64,000 nucleotides of DNA from Brienomyrus brachyistius (Eukaryota; Chordata; Actinopteri; Osteoglossiformes; Mormyridae): assembly GCF_023856365.1 (NCBI RefSeq), contig NW_026042394.1, positions 124,001-188,000 of the forward strand, given 5' to 3'. Made by a program: the position numbers and the translations under genes. The notes under the pieces were generated by a model. That model saw only the letters and a list, made by a program, of their open reading frames with translations. It ran no database searches and was not told the origin of the DNA. Within the stretch, counting starts at the first letter, position 1. Every line of letters starts with the position of its first letter. Below, one piece after another: positions 1 through 12,800 of the stretch.

Positions 1-3000
1 GTGGATTGCTGGGAGCACTGTTCAACGTCCTGAACTACTGGCTCACCATCCTCAGGATCAGGTGTACCTGTGTGCGTGTGCCTGTGTGCGTGTGTGTGCC
101 TGTGTGTGTGTGTGTGTGCGTACTTCTGTGCGCATGTGTGCCTGTGTGTGTGTGTGTGTGTGTGCGTACCTCTGCCTGTGTGTGTGCACGTAAGTGAGGC
201 CTGTTTGGTTTTTACTGTGTCACGCCTGTCTGAAACTTAGGCATCTTAACACTTGAAATTAAATAATTAAATAAATATATCCCGAGACTGTGGGGCTGAC
301 CTTGAAACTGCCCCACACTGGTTTGATGCAAATGAAAGTTGTCCCACAGCAAAATCATTAGCTGAGCCACCATGCCCCCCCCCCCCATCCCCAGGTATAT
401 CCACCGGCCCTGCCTGCAGGTGATCGAGGCCATACTGGTTGCTGCCGTGACGGCCACTGTGTTCTTCACTATGATCTACTTCTCCAACGACTGCCAGCCC
501 CTGGGGGAGGATCAGCTGGAGGAATACCCCTTGCAGGTAAGGCAGCTGGAGGTGGGCTCTCTGTGATTTCATTGGCTGAACAGCTGAGAGGGTGTGTATC
601 CTGTCCTCAGGCCTGAACCTCCACTTATCCCTCTCACAGCTGTTCTGTGCTGATGGCGAGTACAATTCCATGGCCACGATCGTCTTCAACACCCCGGAGA
701 GGAGTGTCCGCAGCCTGTTCCACAGCCCCGCAGGTCCGTGGAGTTTCCAGCACGTGTTTCAGGGCAGGATGGGTCGTGACCTGAAGCCGGATTGGTCGCC
801 CCTGTTGTGCCCTTCTTCTGGAAGAGATTATAATTACAGTCCGTTGTCCATCTTTAGAATGAACACCTGTGTTTGATATTGGTGACAGGCTGGCTAGGTC
901 CGGGGCAGCTGTTTGAACAGTCAGACTCGTCTGCCACCTCTGTCGTGTCGTAGGTTTGTTTACGGGCCGCTTCTGGCTGATTGTTTTCCCAGACAGACAG
1001 CTAAACCCATACACACAATCCTCCTCAATTATTCAAGGCTTCCCTCATTTGGGATGGGGGGACTGTCACCCTGCCTGGGGAGAACAGGAGCGCTTCTCAA
1101 GTGCCCTGACGAATGCCACCGTAGGCAAGTTCGAACGGCACTAAACTGTGTTCATCCATGCCCTCTAGTGGATGAAAGACATACCAAAGTAACATGGCTT
1201 GGTCTTGATCGGCTCCAAATTGCACTTTACACCAGGTAGAAAAATGGAAATGATCATATGAAAAATGCCATTCATCATGAAATAATTTCTGTACACCTGT
1301 ATCCTCATTACAAGGGTGAATCAAGTAAAACTAGCTGGTTTCGCTAGATTAGCGTTCTTGGGGATCAACTACATGATCAACATTTTAGCAAAAACGTGGG
1401 AAACACTGACTTAGGTGATGAATTCCACCACCACCACCCCCCCCCCCCCCCGGCAGGTTCCTACAATCCCGTGACCCTGGGAATCTTCACCATCACCTAC
1501 TTCTTCCTGGCCTGCTGGACATACGGCCTGACTGTGTCCGCCGGGGTCTTCATCCCCTCGCTGCTCATCGGCGCCGCCTGGGGGCGGCTCTTTGGCATTT
1601 TGCTGGCCTCCATTACGCCGCACAATTCCATACAGGTACATCAGGACGGGTCGCCGTTCCTGGGGAAGCGCCGTATAGCCGGTGAGGCGGCGTGGTCCGC
1701 TGGCGGAGGAGGGGCCGTCACGATAGCAGAACTCTTCCCTCAGCAGAGAGAAACCTCACAGTGGCGACGTTTTCCACTGACCTTGATTTTTTTGCACATT
1801 TTGAAGAAGCAAAACTGAAAATCCGTTAATGGGTACGATTATATTTCAGGAGGACAAGCCCTCAAACGCTTTCAGTTTGATTGAAGTGGTTTTTGTGGCG
1901 ATTCGCAAAACTGAAATGGAAGCCGATTTTGCGAACTTGTTGCTGTGTAGGACACGATGACTTGGTTCTAGAGCTCGTATCTCATGAAAAGCTCAATCCA
2001 TGTTGAGGCACGGAATCATAAATTGCAGGTGTTGTTTCCATGATGTTACTTAATGGAAACACCCTTTATGCAATTTCACTTTGTCAACAAATTTGCTTGT
2101 TTGTGCAGAACTTTAATGGAAACGCTGCAGGTTTTGATATATTAAGGAAATTGAACGGGGTCTTTAGAAGTCAGAGGGCCTCCTTCAACACCCGCTTTAG
2201 ATTGATTTCCTCTTTGTTGTCCAATCAGATTTACTCTTTAAGCAGTCACGTGACTCTTTGAAGGTGCCCTATTGGTTAGTGCTGTATCGATTTCCTGGGC
2301 CGCCCAGCGTCATGTCGGCATAGATGTAGTTTAACATAATGTTTGTTGGAAGTAAAGCCCCCTCGAAGTTTTTGAATGAGCATGTTTTATGATTTGTGGC
2401 GTTTCGTTTGACAGACCTTGGCCGACCCTGGGAAGTACGCTCTGATTGGAGCCGCCGCCCAGCTTGGTGAGTGTCCGTCCGCGGTCAGCCTGCTTTTCAG
2501 AGCTCGTCTAGAGGTGCATGGAGGCACATGAGGCTTCGGGTTTGCGTCTGTTTACGAAGGTCTTTGCCAGGTGGGATCGTGAGGATGACCCTCAGCCTGA
2601 CTGTCATCATGGTGGAAGCCACCGGAAATGTCACCTACGGCCTACCCATAATGCTGGTTCTGATGACGGCGAAGATCGTGGGCGATTATTTCGTGGAGGT
2701 CAGTGTTGACGTTTCGGGTTGGAGCGGGTTGGTCCATTTGGCATTATGTGTGAGCCTGTCAGTGAGTGATGAGCTCATCGCCTTTCAGACCGTGCAGAAC
2801 TTGGAATCGGGCCAGTCGTGTTTCGTTAACTGCTCCGGTCTCATGTTTGCTTTTGGTGTGGGTGGTGCAGCTAGCCACCAGTCTGACGCCATCTTTTTTT
2901 CATCTGTCCTTCCAGTGACTGATTTTGAGAACCCTTCCGTTGTTTTTGCACAGCTGTCTAACTTAAGGTGGCACATCATGCTGTGACAGCTCGTTTCGCT

Positions 3001-4517
3001 TCTCTGTTCCTCAATGTGCCAGCAAATCTGCTTAGAGGAAGTAAAACTTCAAGGGGTGGCAGCTTATGAATGTTGTGCAGATGTGATCCTAAGCTCTTCT
3101 GAGTGACTCGAATTTTCCCACAGGGGCTATACGACATCCACATCAAGCTGCAGAGTGTGCCCTTCCTGCACTGGGATGCCCCAGCCACCTCCCACTCCCT
3201 GACTGCCAGGTATATTGCCCCCTACAGGATTTTCCCTGCTAATGCTTCAATGAGCCCAGTACACGCCTTTAGCAAGACATTGGTGCTTCATTCTCACTGT
3301 ATATTCAGGTTTGGTGTGTCTGTCCATTCAGGGAGGTTATGAGCTCTCCAGTAACCTGCTTCAACCTGGTGGAGAAAGTGGGCACTATTGTGGATGTGCT
3401 CAGCAACACCTCGACCAATCACAACGGGTTCCCTGTAGTCTCCGGGTTGAGTGATGGCTGTGAGGTATGTCCCTCCCACTAGGGGTGATTTTGTTTTCCT
3501 GGAGATTTGTCACATGATGTACTTTGGGGCTTTGCTAATCTGAATTTTGTGCTCTTAGCCAGGGAAAATCTGTGGCTTAATCCTGCGTTCCCAGCTTATC
3601 GTGCTCCTGAAACACAAGGTGAGTGTGACCTAAGGTTCCTGCAGAGGTCAGCTGAATAAGGAGCATGTCTGTCCACACTAACACCTATCAGGGTGCTTGG
3701 TGTATATGCATGCCTGTGAATGACAGTGCGATTGACCAATGAGGGGTCTGTTTACTGCGTACACGGTTGCGAATGTCAGTGCAGCAAGCCAATGAGAAGT
3801 GTGCTCATCCACGTTGTGACCGGTGTACTCTTTTCAACCAGGTGTTTGTGGAACGGGCTCGTTCTCGTCTCAATCTGCGCAAACTGCAGCTGAAGGACTT
3901 CCGGGATGCCTACCCTCGCTTCCCTCCGATCCAGTCCATCCATGTGTCCCAAGACGAGAGGGAGTGCATGATGGACCTGACGGAGTTCATGAATCCCACC
4001 CCCTACACTGTCACGCAGGTACTAGTCTCAGTCTCAGCCTTGGTCTTGGTCCTTGAGAACCAGAGACACATTTGACTAAACAGTCATGTTCTGCGACTGT
4101 GTTCTTCTGCCTCTTTTTCAGGAGACGTCGCTTCCTCGTGTCTTCAAGCTGTTCAGGGCCCTTGGTCTGCGGCACCTCATTGTGGTGGACAGTGACAACC
4201 AGGTGCGTCTGCCTTGCGAGGTCCTCAGGCCTTCGTCATCTCCAGCACATATCTCCATTCTCATTGTAAAATTCGAAAATTACTGCATCGGTTTTCAGCC
4301 AGTGGCCGTTGGGCATCCATCTAGATCAAGGTTATCACCCTGGTTTCCTGTGCTACTCCCACCCCTCCCTCATAACATAACCAGCTATCTATGCCCTGTT
4401 CTACGTACCAATCATGTTCCCGGTGCCCAGGTGGTGGGACTGGTGACGCGGAAGGACCTGGCCCGTTACCACCTGGGCAAAGACGGCCTGGAGGAGCTGC
4501 AGCTGGCACAGACGTGA
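1..4517 (+). CDS. clcn7: ClC-7 chloride/proton exchanger, 3' part of gene (12 exons)
   Basis: This is the C-terminal half of the late-endosome/lysosome 2Cl-/H+ antiporter ClC-7, which works with OSTM1 in organelle acidification and bone resorption. Exons: 1-61 (enters from upstream), 395-536, 640-733, 1457-1635, 2415-2466, 2571-2698, 3124-3209, 3332-3464, 3559-3618, 3842-4018, 4122-4202 and 4431-4517 (stop TGA). All junctions are GT-AG and the phases join without a break. The encoded protein shows late membrane helices with the ClC signature [18 protein letters not shown] (exon 4), then [18 protein letters not shown] cytosolic part follows with two CBS domains: [10 protein letters not shown] in exon 8 and [10 protein letters not shown] plus [13 protein letters not shown] in exons 11-12. 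It ends in [12 protein letters not shown]7 is preferred over CLCN6 because the cytosolic CBS text follows CLCN7 closely. The N-terminal half and the gating and proton glutamates lie upstream of the window. No damage is seen. Confidence 0.95.
62..192. repeat. Imperfect (TG)n microsatellite in clcn7 intron
   Basis: Alternating TG with interspersed CG and CC interruptions, immediately after the donor site at 62. The open frame across it (valine/cysteine-rich) is a product of the repeat, not a gene. Confidence 0.85.
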
Positions 4518-4785
4518 TGCGTGGAAGGCGACTGCCGTGCTGCTCACCAGGCCAACCCCCCCTGCCCCCAGTCAGCCCCCGCCAGAACCCGCACCGGTCG
4601 TGCATTTCAGCAAAGTCCGGAACCCGGGATGCCAATGACTGACTTTCTGGTTTCGTTCACCGAGGGTTGGTTGTGATGGGGGAGGGGATCGATTCCATGT
4701 GTGTTTTGCGACTTTTTGTTGCCCCCTCCCAGTTTGCACATAAAATAATTTATCCGTTATGTTTTTAAAGCACTTCAGAGAGAGA

Positions 4786-4831
<46 letters not shown>

Positions 4832-4933
4832 TTCTACACACACTTGGGTGTCAGTCCCGCTCTGTGGTCATTTGCAAAGCTTTGGTAGCATTGTGATATA
4901 CATTAGTGTAAATGTGTAAAAAGCATTTCAAGC

Positions 4934-4977
<44 letters not shown>

Positions 4978-7900
4978 GCCAGGCCAATAACGTTCCTCTT
5001 TTACTCAGAGTTTTTTGAGTGTGGTCTATTGACAGAGGGTACCACAGTTTTCTTGTGACTTTAGTTTTACTTTAGGGGAAGTTAATTTTCCTCTCCCAGA
5101 TAATTGTCTTGCACATTGTACCATTAACCAATGCCTCCCACCCCTCCCATGCCAGTGTAGGTAAGACCAACCCTGCCCCCCCCCCCCCCCCCCCCGGAAA
5201 AACCCTGACTCGCTTTGACCTTTTTCTCTCATGCTGGATGCTAGCGGTTTTTAACATACAGTGTTTTTTCTCGTGAATTCGCCCATTGGCTGACTGCCAC
5301 ACTGCCTGCGTCCTCCCCCACCCACGCCAGTACGTGACAGTATGTATCCCCCCCACCCCGGGTGATTCTCCAGGTCCTGTGTTTTTGATGGCGATTTGTC
5401 TCTTGTTGCGCCGTACAGCCTCTAGGTGGCAGAAACCCTGGTTTCTGATATATACCTGAATAAATTATGCAAATCGGGGTCAGGTTTACATGGGTCGGGT
5501 GCCAAACAATGCCAGTAGTGTGTGTGTGTGTGTGTGGGGGGGTGACTTCACAGGTGCTCTCCTGAAAATGTGTGTATATCATTGTTTTTAAATGGCACTT
5601 ACTGAAAGCAGAGTGGGGTTCAGGGCAGCTTAATGATTTGCAAGGTGACCATGGGTCGTGTTTGGCCAAGGGGGCGCTAGTGTGTTGAGGAAAGGAACTT
5701 ATTCTGGTCTTTGCAGGCTGTGCTAGAAACCCAAACCCACCCCCATGGCTGTATGTGGCTCCGCACTTTAAATGCTTCTTACCCCACCTCGTTTCCCATC
5801 TGCGCCCTACAACTTACAAATCCTTGCAATGTCACGTGCAAGGGGGCCCCCTACTGGCCAAGCAAGGCCCTACAGTCGCTGGTGCCCTTGGGGGTCCAGC
5901 CGTACAGTTTTTGCCAACAGCAGAGTTTACACTTTGACTAGTTATGTGCTGTTTAGTTATTTTGTTTTTAATTAAGGTGAACTTGCCTAAGTGACCCTGA
6001 TCAGTTAAATAGGGTTTTTACCCACCCAACAAGCCTATCGAAAATGGACATACCAGTTAAACGGTAAACGATGTGAATCCCTTATCAGATTTTGATTTTA
6101 TTCTGAATATTAAATGTCGTGTTTTAACTCAACCTTAAATAAATTAAAGTATCTCCATTTTAAAGAGCACTGTGACTGGATGAGAGAATTGTTTCGGCGT
6201 TGGCAAGTACCACCTTAGCGTACATTTATAGAAACGGCTGAAATATACTGGATAATTTTGCATAATTTTTATTTTGCCAAGCTTGATTTTCTTCTGTGAT
6301 TTCTGAAATCTAATAAAGGTTTTGATGCATATGCCTATTTGTATTGCACGAGTCAGTCATGCTGTTTAATAAGAATCATTTGTATTTATACAAACAATGA
6401 TAAAAAAATTATTGTATTAAATGGCGTGTTTGATGATACTGCTGGTGACTCCGTGGCACTCTTTGAGCAACGTGTCCGTATCCTAATTTTCTACCTTCTG
6501 ACACACAAATTCTCAGACTAAATGAGATTACTGCAGTCCCGTTGCCGGGGTAATGCAATTGTTTAGGTGGATGTCGCTGAATGCATTTCAGTGGGAGGTC
6601 CAGAAAGCCTGGGACGCGATTTGACGGGGTAGAAATGAGATGAACGGTTCTGTTGTACCTTGCAGATTTGTACCTTGCAGATTTCCCTCGATTTGCTTAT
6701 TAGTTGCTGGAAATCAATATTTTAAAAAAAATGTGCGTTGAACATGCCTTTCCATCCCGATCCATGAACCCAGTTTTCCCAGATATCAGCAAAACAATGA
6801 GAAATTCTATATATAAAAAAAAAAAAATCAACATTTGATTAAGTTTTATTAATGCTTGCTTTCATGTTAAAAAATTTTGGTGCACAATTTAATTTTTTTT
6901 TTAACACACAACATTTGGTTGAAATTGTAACGTGGAACATCAAGTCTGGGGCGCAGTTAAGGGGGGGAGATTAGGACAGTAAAAAACTTGGAACATAACT
7001 GCATTGGTGTGGGTTTGTGGCCCAATATGATATGCATTCATGGGGCCCAAATTCTCTAGCAGAATCACAGCATAGATTTCTTTGTATATTTTTTAGGTTT
7101 AAAGGACTCCGGAGATTGAGATATTGTGTTTTTAAAGTTTCCTTGGACTCCCACAGTAAATTTTACAGAGCTGGGGTCTCCATAACTTTTGCTGTGCAAT
7201 AAATTTTGCTGACTGGGAAAGGGGGGGGGGGGTTCCCCAAGATTTTTGCCGGCTCGCCTACCCATCGGCTCACCTTGAAAATGCCCAAAATGCCACCTGG
7301 CTGTTCAGCCCTGCTATAAAGTTGCAGAAAGACACGACGTTGTACTGTGACCTTACGATGTTACAGATCCGAGAAATAGCGTACTAAGCAGCACGTGTTT
7401 CCCTGCTGTGTTAAGGTGGGCCTTAGAAACCCATAACGCACTAATGCAGCTCTGGATGGCGGGCTATGCGTCAGTAATGCTGTCAGAGAAGATTCACTCA
7501 TTAGTCTGATGTGAACTTAATCAGATTATGGGTCCTTTTTAGTCGCAGAATACAACATAATCCATGGCAAATGGACATCGGTGCCGTCTTTATGATGTTA
7601 TGCTGACAGTGCCTTTAATCCCACCCCCCACCCCCCACCAATCCCTTTCCCAACTTCATGTTGTCTCTTAATCCTGTATGTTTCAGTAATATGAAGACGG
7701 AATTTCAGTATTCTCTGTTGCGGTTGTTTTATTTTTATCTCGCGAGTTTCATGCATTTTTAAGAACCGCGCAGAACATCAGTTAACTCTGTGCTGCTGGA
7801 ATCCTGAGGATTGCCTTGATGGGTAGTGTAGGAGTTGAAGGATTTGCGTAGTCAGATTTAATTTTTTAAAAAGGAAATCTATTAAAAAGTAACATGCAAA

Positions 7901-9892
7901 GTAGTTTATTATTATTATTATTTTTTTTTTTTACATAAGAATTTCAAGAGAAACTGAGAGCCTCGTTTTAATGGGCTTGTCTGGTAAAGTTAGTTTGACA
8001 CTTGTACTGCATGTATTATTAAACATTTATCTATCCATCCATCCATCCATCCCGGCTCCGTCAACATGCAAACTTCAGTAATTCAAAACACTTAGTATTG
8101 AGCTTCCATTGTGAGCCTTAGCAGCCAATAAACAAACCGCCAATAATGAATATCACAGGCTTTGGTGATGGACACAGACTTCCAGACACGCCCCATATTC
8201 CTGACGCATTCCTCACCATGACCCTGTCTACTTCACATTCGCAGCCCAATATTTCATTCAAACTGGAGTTCGAAAGCTTGTTGGAGCCGAATGGACAATT
8301 TTAAAGACCAACATGGCAGAAAATTCAGTTCTGAAAGAAAGGAAGTTTCGATTTTTAATGAACTTATGAGATGCAGCAGAGATTCATCTTACCCTCAGTA
8401 ATCTTTAGTTATAGCTTTCAGGGACTGGGATATAGATAATTTAGAAATGTGCTGCTTTTTAAAACACTAAGTAGGATTCCAATACTTTTCCAAGACACGG
8501 TATAATAGTATAATGTATTGTTGGTGCGCTGTGGGAGGGAGGTGCTGTCCTGGCAGGGGAGACAGGTGACTGAAACCTTTTGTAGCGATTTGTTCCGCCT
8601 GTCTGTTGGGCAGAATTTAGTTTGCTCTCTTTGTGCTTCCAGTAAATCTAGGTCCCGTTCCCATCATACCAGCAAGTCCGTGCAGGGTGGATCTCTGGCT
8701 AATCTCTTTTGTTGTTTGATTCCCTCCACGGAGGAAAAAAAAAAGAACTCGAGGTCACCTGCGGTTCCGAACCACATCTCCAGCAGGTCAGTGATCTCAG
8801 AGTAGCACATGCCGTTTATAAGCCAAAAGAAAAATGGTTGAAAAGTACGACACCTGTGTTATTCTATTTTGGTATTTAAGTGACAGAATTCCACTAAAGG
8901 TGAATTAAAAACTTGCTTAATTTATTGAGAAATGCTGAAGAAGTAAATGAACAAAGGATGAGAGAAGCTGCTGGAATCTGAAGCAGACATGATGCAGGTT
9001 CGAAACTGCACAGTTTTGATCTGGAATATGGGACACAATCCACATTATAAGCACTGAGCTAAATGCCAAGTTTTAAATGGCTATTTATCTATTACAACCA
9101 TTGTTTCAGTGAAAGTTGTATGCAGATGTTTATTACTTAGTAATAAGGCAATATTTGGCTCAACTATGGTTTGTCTGTTACTAATGAAATAAACTTTTCC
9201 TATATATAGAGACACAGGACTTTTCTCACTTCTGATCTAAACCATAATTTAGTCTGTTCTTATTTAACATGACACTATAATAAAAATACATCCGAAGTTA
9301 AAAATCCTGGAAGACTGCGTCAAATAGAGCAGCAGAGCACCGCCCCCAAACAGCCTCTGTGGGGCAGCAGTGAGCTCAGAGTGCATCCCCCCCCCAGGAG
9401 GCAGTGTTAGGAAGAGCAGGCTGCTGTGGGACTTGCTGGTGACCCCAGGGACTTGGTCTTGCCGTTGTCCTCTAAGGCCTGGGCGAAAAGGGCAGGGTTA
9501 CGGCTGGAGTGCCGCTGGCGTCTCACAAAGGGAAAGACACTGGGGCATGATGGGAAGGAGAACATGTTAGCGTTCCGCTAACACTTGTGGCACTGCCTTT
9601 TCTAAGTCAGCCATGTTGGAAAATCCTTGACTACCGTGGAATTACAAACAGAAACTGGAGAGCATCACAGGGGACGCAAAAGCAATTAACATTACAGAAC
9701 TCTGTGTAGTCTTAGTGACGAAGCTAAGCTGAAGCCAGCAGTTCACACTAAGCCCAAAAATCCCTGGAATTAATCGTTAACAACCCCAGAAACAGAACCT
9801 GTGTGTATCCCACACCAATATGAGTCTTATCCCCTTATATAAAATACATGGAATATATTACAGAAAGACCCCTTTTATAGAAGATAATAGTT
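4518..9892. other. clcn7 3' UTR and repeat-poor intergenic DNA
   Basis: No gene is supported between the clcn7 stop and the rgs11 stop. Candidate poly(A) signals for clcn7 are AATAAA-type sites near 5457 and 6312; the exact end cannot be fixed from sequence alone. The stretch holds a (GT)n run at about 4789-4830, a (GA)n run at about 4943-4974, several poly-C/G runs (for example 5177-5196 and 7221-7232) and a (CCAT)n patch near 8035-8050. The short open frames here have no recognisable domain or splice context. Confidence 0.6.
4789..4974. repeat. (GT)n and (GA)n microsatellites in clcn7 3' UTR
   Basis: A pure GT run at about 4791-4830 is followed about 110 bp later by a pure GA run at about 4943-4974. 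Both are ordinary fish microsatellites downstream of the clcn7 stop. Confidence 0.85.
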
Positions 9893-12800
9893 TTACGTTT
9901 TTTTGGTCTCTTGTGGTTCTATGGCTCTAGCCAGCATGTTTTTGTAGAGATCGGACTTTAAATAGCGGGCGTAGGAGTCCTGAGGGTGAGAGGAGAGGCC
10001 GAGAGCCCGTTTTAATGAAGCTGTCATCCACTTTCATGGCTGTGCACAGTTAATGCTCCTACCTTCTTCATCAGGAAATAGATGTGCATCTGGGCGTCAT
10101 CCAGGACAAAACGATGTGGGCTTTTCATGCCCTGCAGGGTCTTCTCCATGGTCTTGCTGTCCACGTTTACCCACTTGCTGGCTCCCGGGGCCAGGAACTG
10201 CCTGGGGGGAAGGAAGTGATGAGCCTGAGCTTTGCAGTCCCACTGGGAGTAAGCAAGTGCCACATCAGGGCCTGCTCTAAATTCAACTGGGATGCAAACT
10301 GTCCCACTGGGCCACAAGGTCGCACTCACTTGTAGACCTCTTCCACCTTCTGCGGGATCGTAGCGCTCTCGCCGTGCCGGATGTCCTCACAGGCCTCCCA
10401 GAAACAGAGGTTCTCCACTGTGAATGAAACAGCGCATGCATCAGCTACCTGCAGGAGGCGCTCATCACGATGCCAATATGGAGGAGAATTGCCTTTCATA
10501 GAGGGATCATGATTATTAATTTAGCAGATGCTAGATCCTATTTTTTTTTTTTTTTGAGAGGGCAGGGTCAGTCAGTCCCTGGAGTAACTGATCGACGGCC
10601 CAATAGTGAGGTCACTCAGCTGACTCTGGGATTTGAGCTGATGACCTCCTGCAATGAATCCCAATCTGCTGAGTCACACACTGCCCAAATAGGCCCGCAG
10701 TGATCAAATAATGAATATGATTCTTACTTGCTGACGATGCCTCCATGAAGCTGATCTACTTGGGCGGGGGGGTCTACATGCTGCTCACCACTGAACTCCT
10801 TCTCCAGGTACTCCCTGAACTTGCACCGTCCCAGAGGGTCCCTAAGGAGCTCCGTGAAGCCGAACCCCCATCGTTCCACCCGCAGCTTGGTGGGTGTCTC
10901 CACCCTGCACCAGGAGGCGTGGAAGTGAAGAGACGACAGTCACCTCTGGGGGTGTGGCCCTGAAGAGGCAGGATGGGGCGCGGTAACGCACACTCACATG
11001 TCGGCATTCAGCGTCCAGAGTGCCGTGTCATCTGTTATCCAGGGGTTGCTGGGGGGGCAGCCTTGCATCATGGGGTCATGGTTCAGGTACTGCTCGCTGA
11101 ACTTAAGGAAGCTGAACACAGAAGACCAGCCATTCCCAGTTTTAGTCCTACTTTCTATAATCCTTGCAAGTCATCAAATATTCAGGTTCAATGCTGGCAT
11201 ATTCCAGCAAACTGGAGCTCGAAATGGTGACGAAATGATTATACGTCATTGAACCCTATAAGGAAATTCTCTTTTCATCTCCTCCATCTTGCTCTCCATA
11301 GGTGAGAGAAAGCTTGGTAGCAAAGGGCAGCTGCCCGTAGAGGCTCCCAGGAACCTGGGGGTTAAGGGCCTTGTTCAAGGACCCACAAGTGTGCTGAAGC
11401 CAGGCTTGAACCGGCGACCTTCTGATCAATATTAAGTAATTATTTGCAGTTAAATACAGTTCAATTCAGTTTAATAGTCAACCGGTTTCAATATTAGTTA
11501 GGCATCATTAATCCAGGATATGTGTGACTCTGAGATTTATGGTGAAAGATGGATGGGCAGATGGACGAAAGAACGAAATAACGAGGTTAGATTTTCACAA
11601 AGAGCAGTCCCCAGCATTTTTGTCAGAATTAACATGAAATAGATCCCCCCCCCCCACCAATCAGAGGCACAGTATACAGAATACCCAGAGATATCCCCCA
11701 GTTAGGGACTAATGTGGACTGGTGTCGAACCAGTGGTCCCCCAGCTATGCTGGGACTGAGGCTGAATCACAGGTGTTGGGGGGGGGTAGGTGGGGGGGCT
11801 GTTATCCAACCTTTCCAGGCAGATGGAGGACTTGACCCTCGAGCGGCCCAGGGATTTCCTGATGTGTTCAATCTGGTGTCGGGAGCCATGAAAAATCACA
11901 CGGGGAATATAAGAGTCAGAAAAAAGGCACAGCATGGTACACATCCAAGCCCTGATAAGAGCCATGCTGTTGTACCTTTAAACAGAATTTGTCAATATCT
12001 GAGAGCCAACAAAAGAAAACGACAACACAGATGTAGATCCTTCCGAAGCAATTTTCTTATGACAGCATTCTTAAGAGCCCACTTAATCACCCTCTTTGGT
12101 TGTTCTTGGCAACCATCCCATCAGCTGAAATAGGTTCACTCTAAATTCTTTCAGGCTTACCTCTCTTTTGTAGTAGTCCGCGTTCTGTTCTGTAAAGAAG
12201 GAAGAAACAAAACCGTCTCTAAACATGATATAAGCCACATGTTTATGGGAGTTTTACTTGCGCAAAAATGTTCTGAGGGCACAAGGTTCATTGGTTCAGA
12301 GAGATAACCAATCAGACTGTAGAAGTGGTGGATACAGGCAACTAGAGGAGGGGGGGGGGTCAACCAATCAGATGTCTTGTTCCTGCCTCCTCTAGTTCCT
12401 TAGACCCACCTCCTCTACAATCTAATTGGTTATCTCTCTGAACCAATCATTTTTCCTTCTGCCCTCAGAACATTTTTGTGAGGGTAAAACTCCCACGAGC
12501 GAATCACATGCAAGGAATCAGACAGTAGGAATTCTGCTCACACTCAGCTCCTGGCTTTACTAAGCAGACATCCAGTCTAGAAACCATGAATAATATAGCA
12601 CTATTACGAGTATGTATTGTGGGACTGCTGACGTACTTACGTTAGCATGGAAAACGAGAGCAGGAAGTGAGGAAGAAGTGAGACAGAAAGATGAGCACAA
12701 CGAAGTGCTGTCACACTCACACACGAGCTTCCCTCGGATGCCCTCCCACCAAAAACACTGATTATCACTTCACTTCCTTGGGTAATTTGGGGGCCCAAGG

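Noticed and set aside
6..197. Val/Cys-rich frame at the window start
   Set aside because: Encoded by the (TG)n microsatellite; the true clcn7 exon ends at 61 in another frame.
12721..12765. Candidate for the missing rgs11 linker exon
   Set aside because: Only weak splice sites, and the translation does not resemble the expected linker in any frame.
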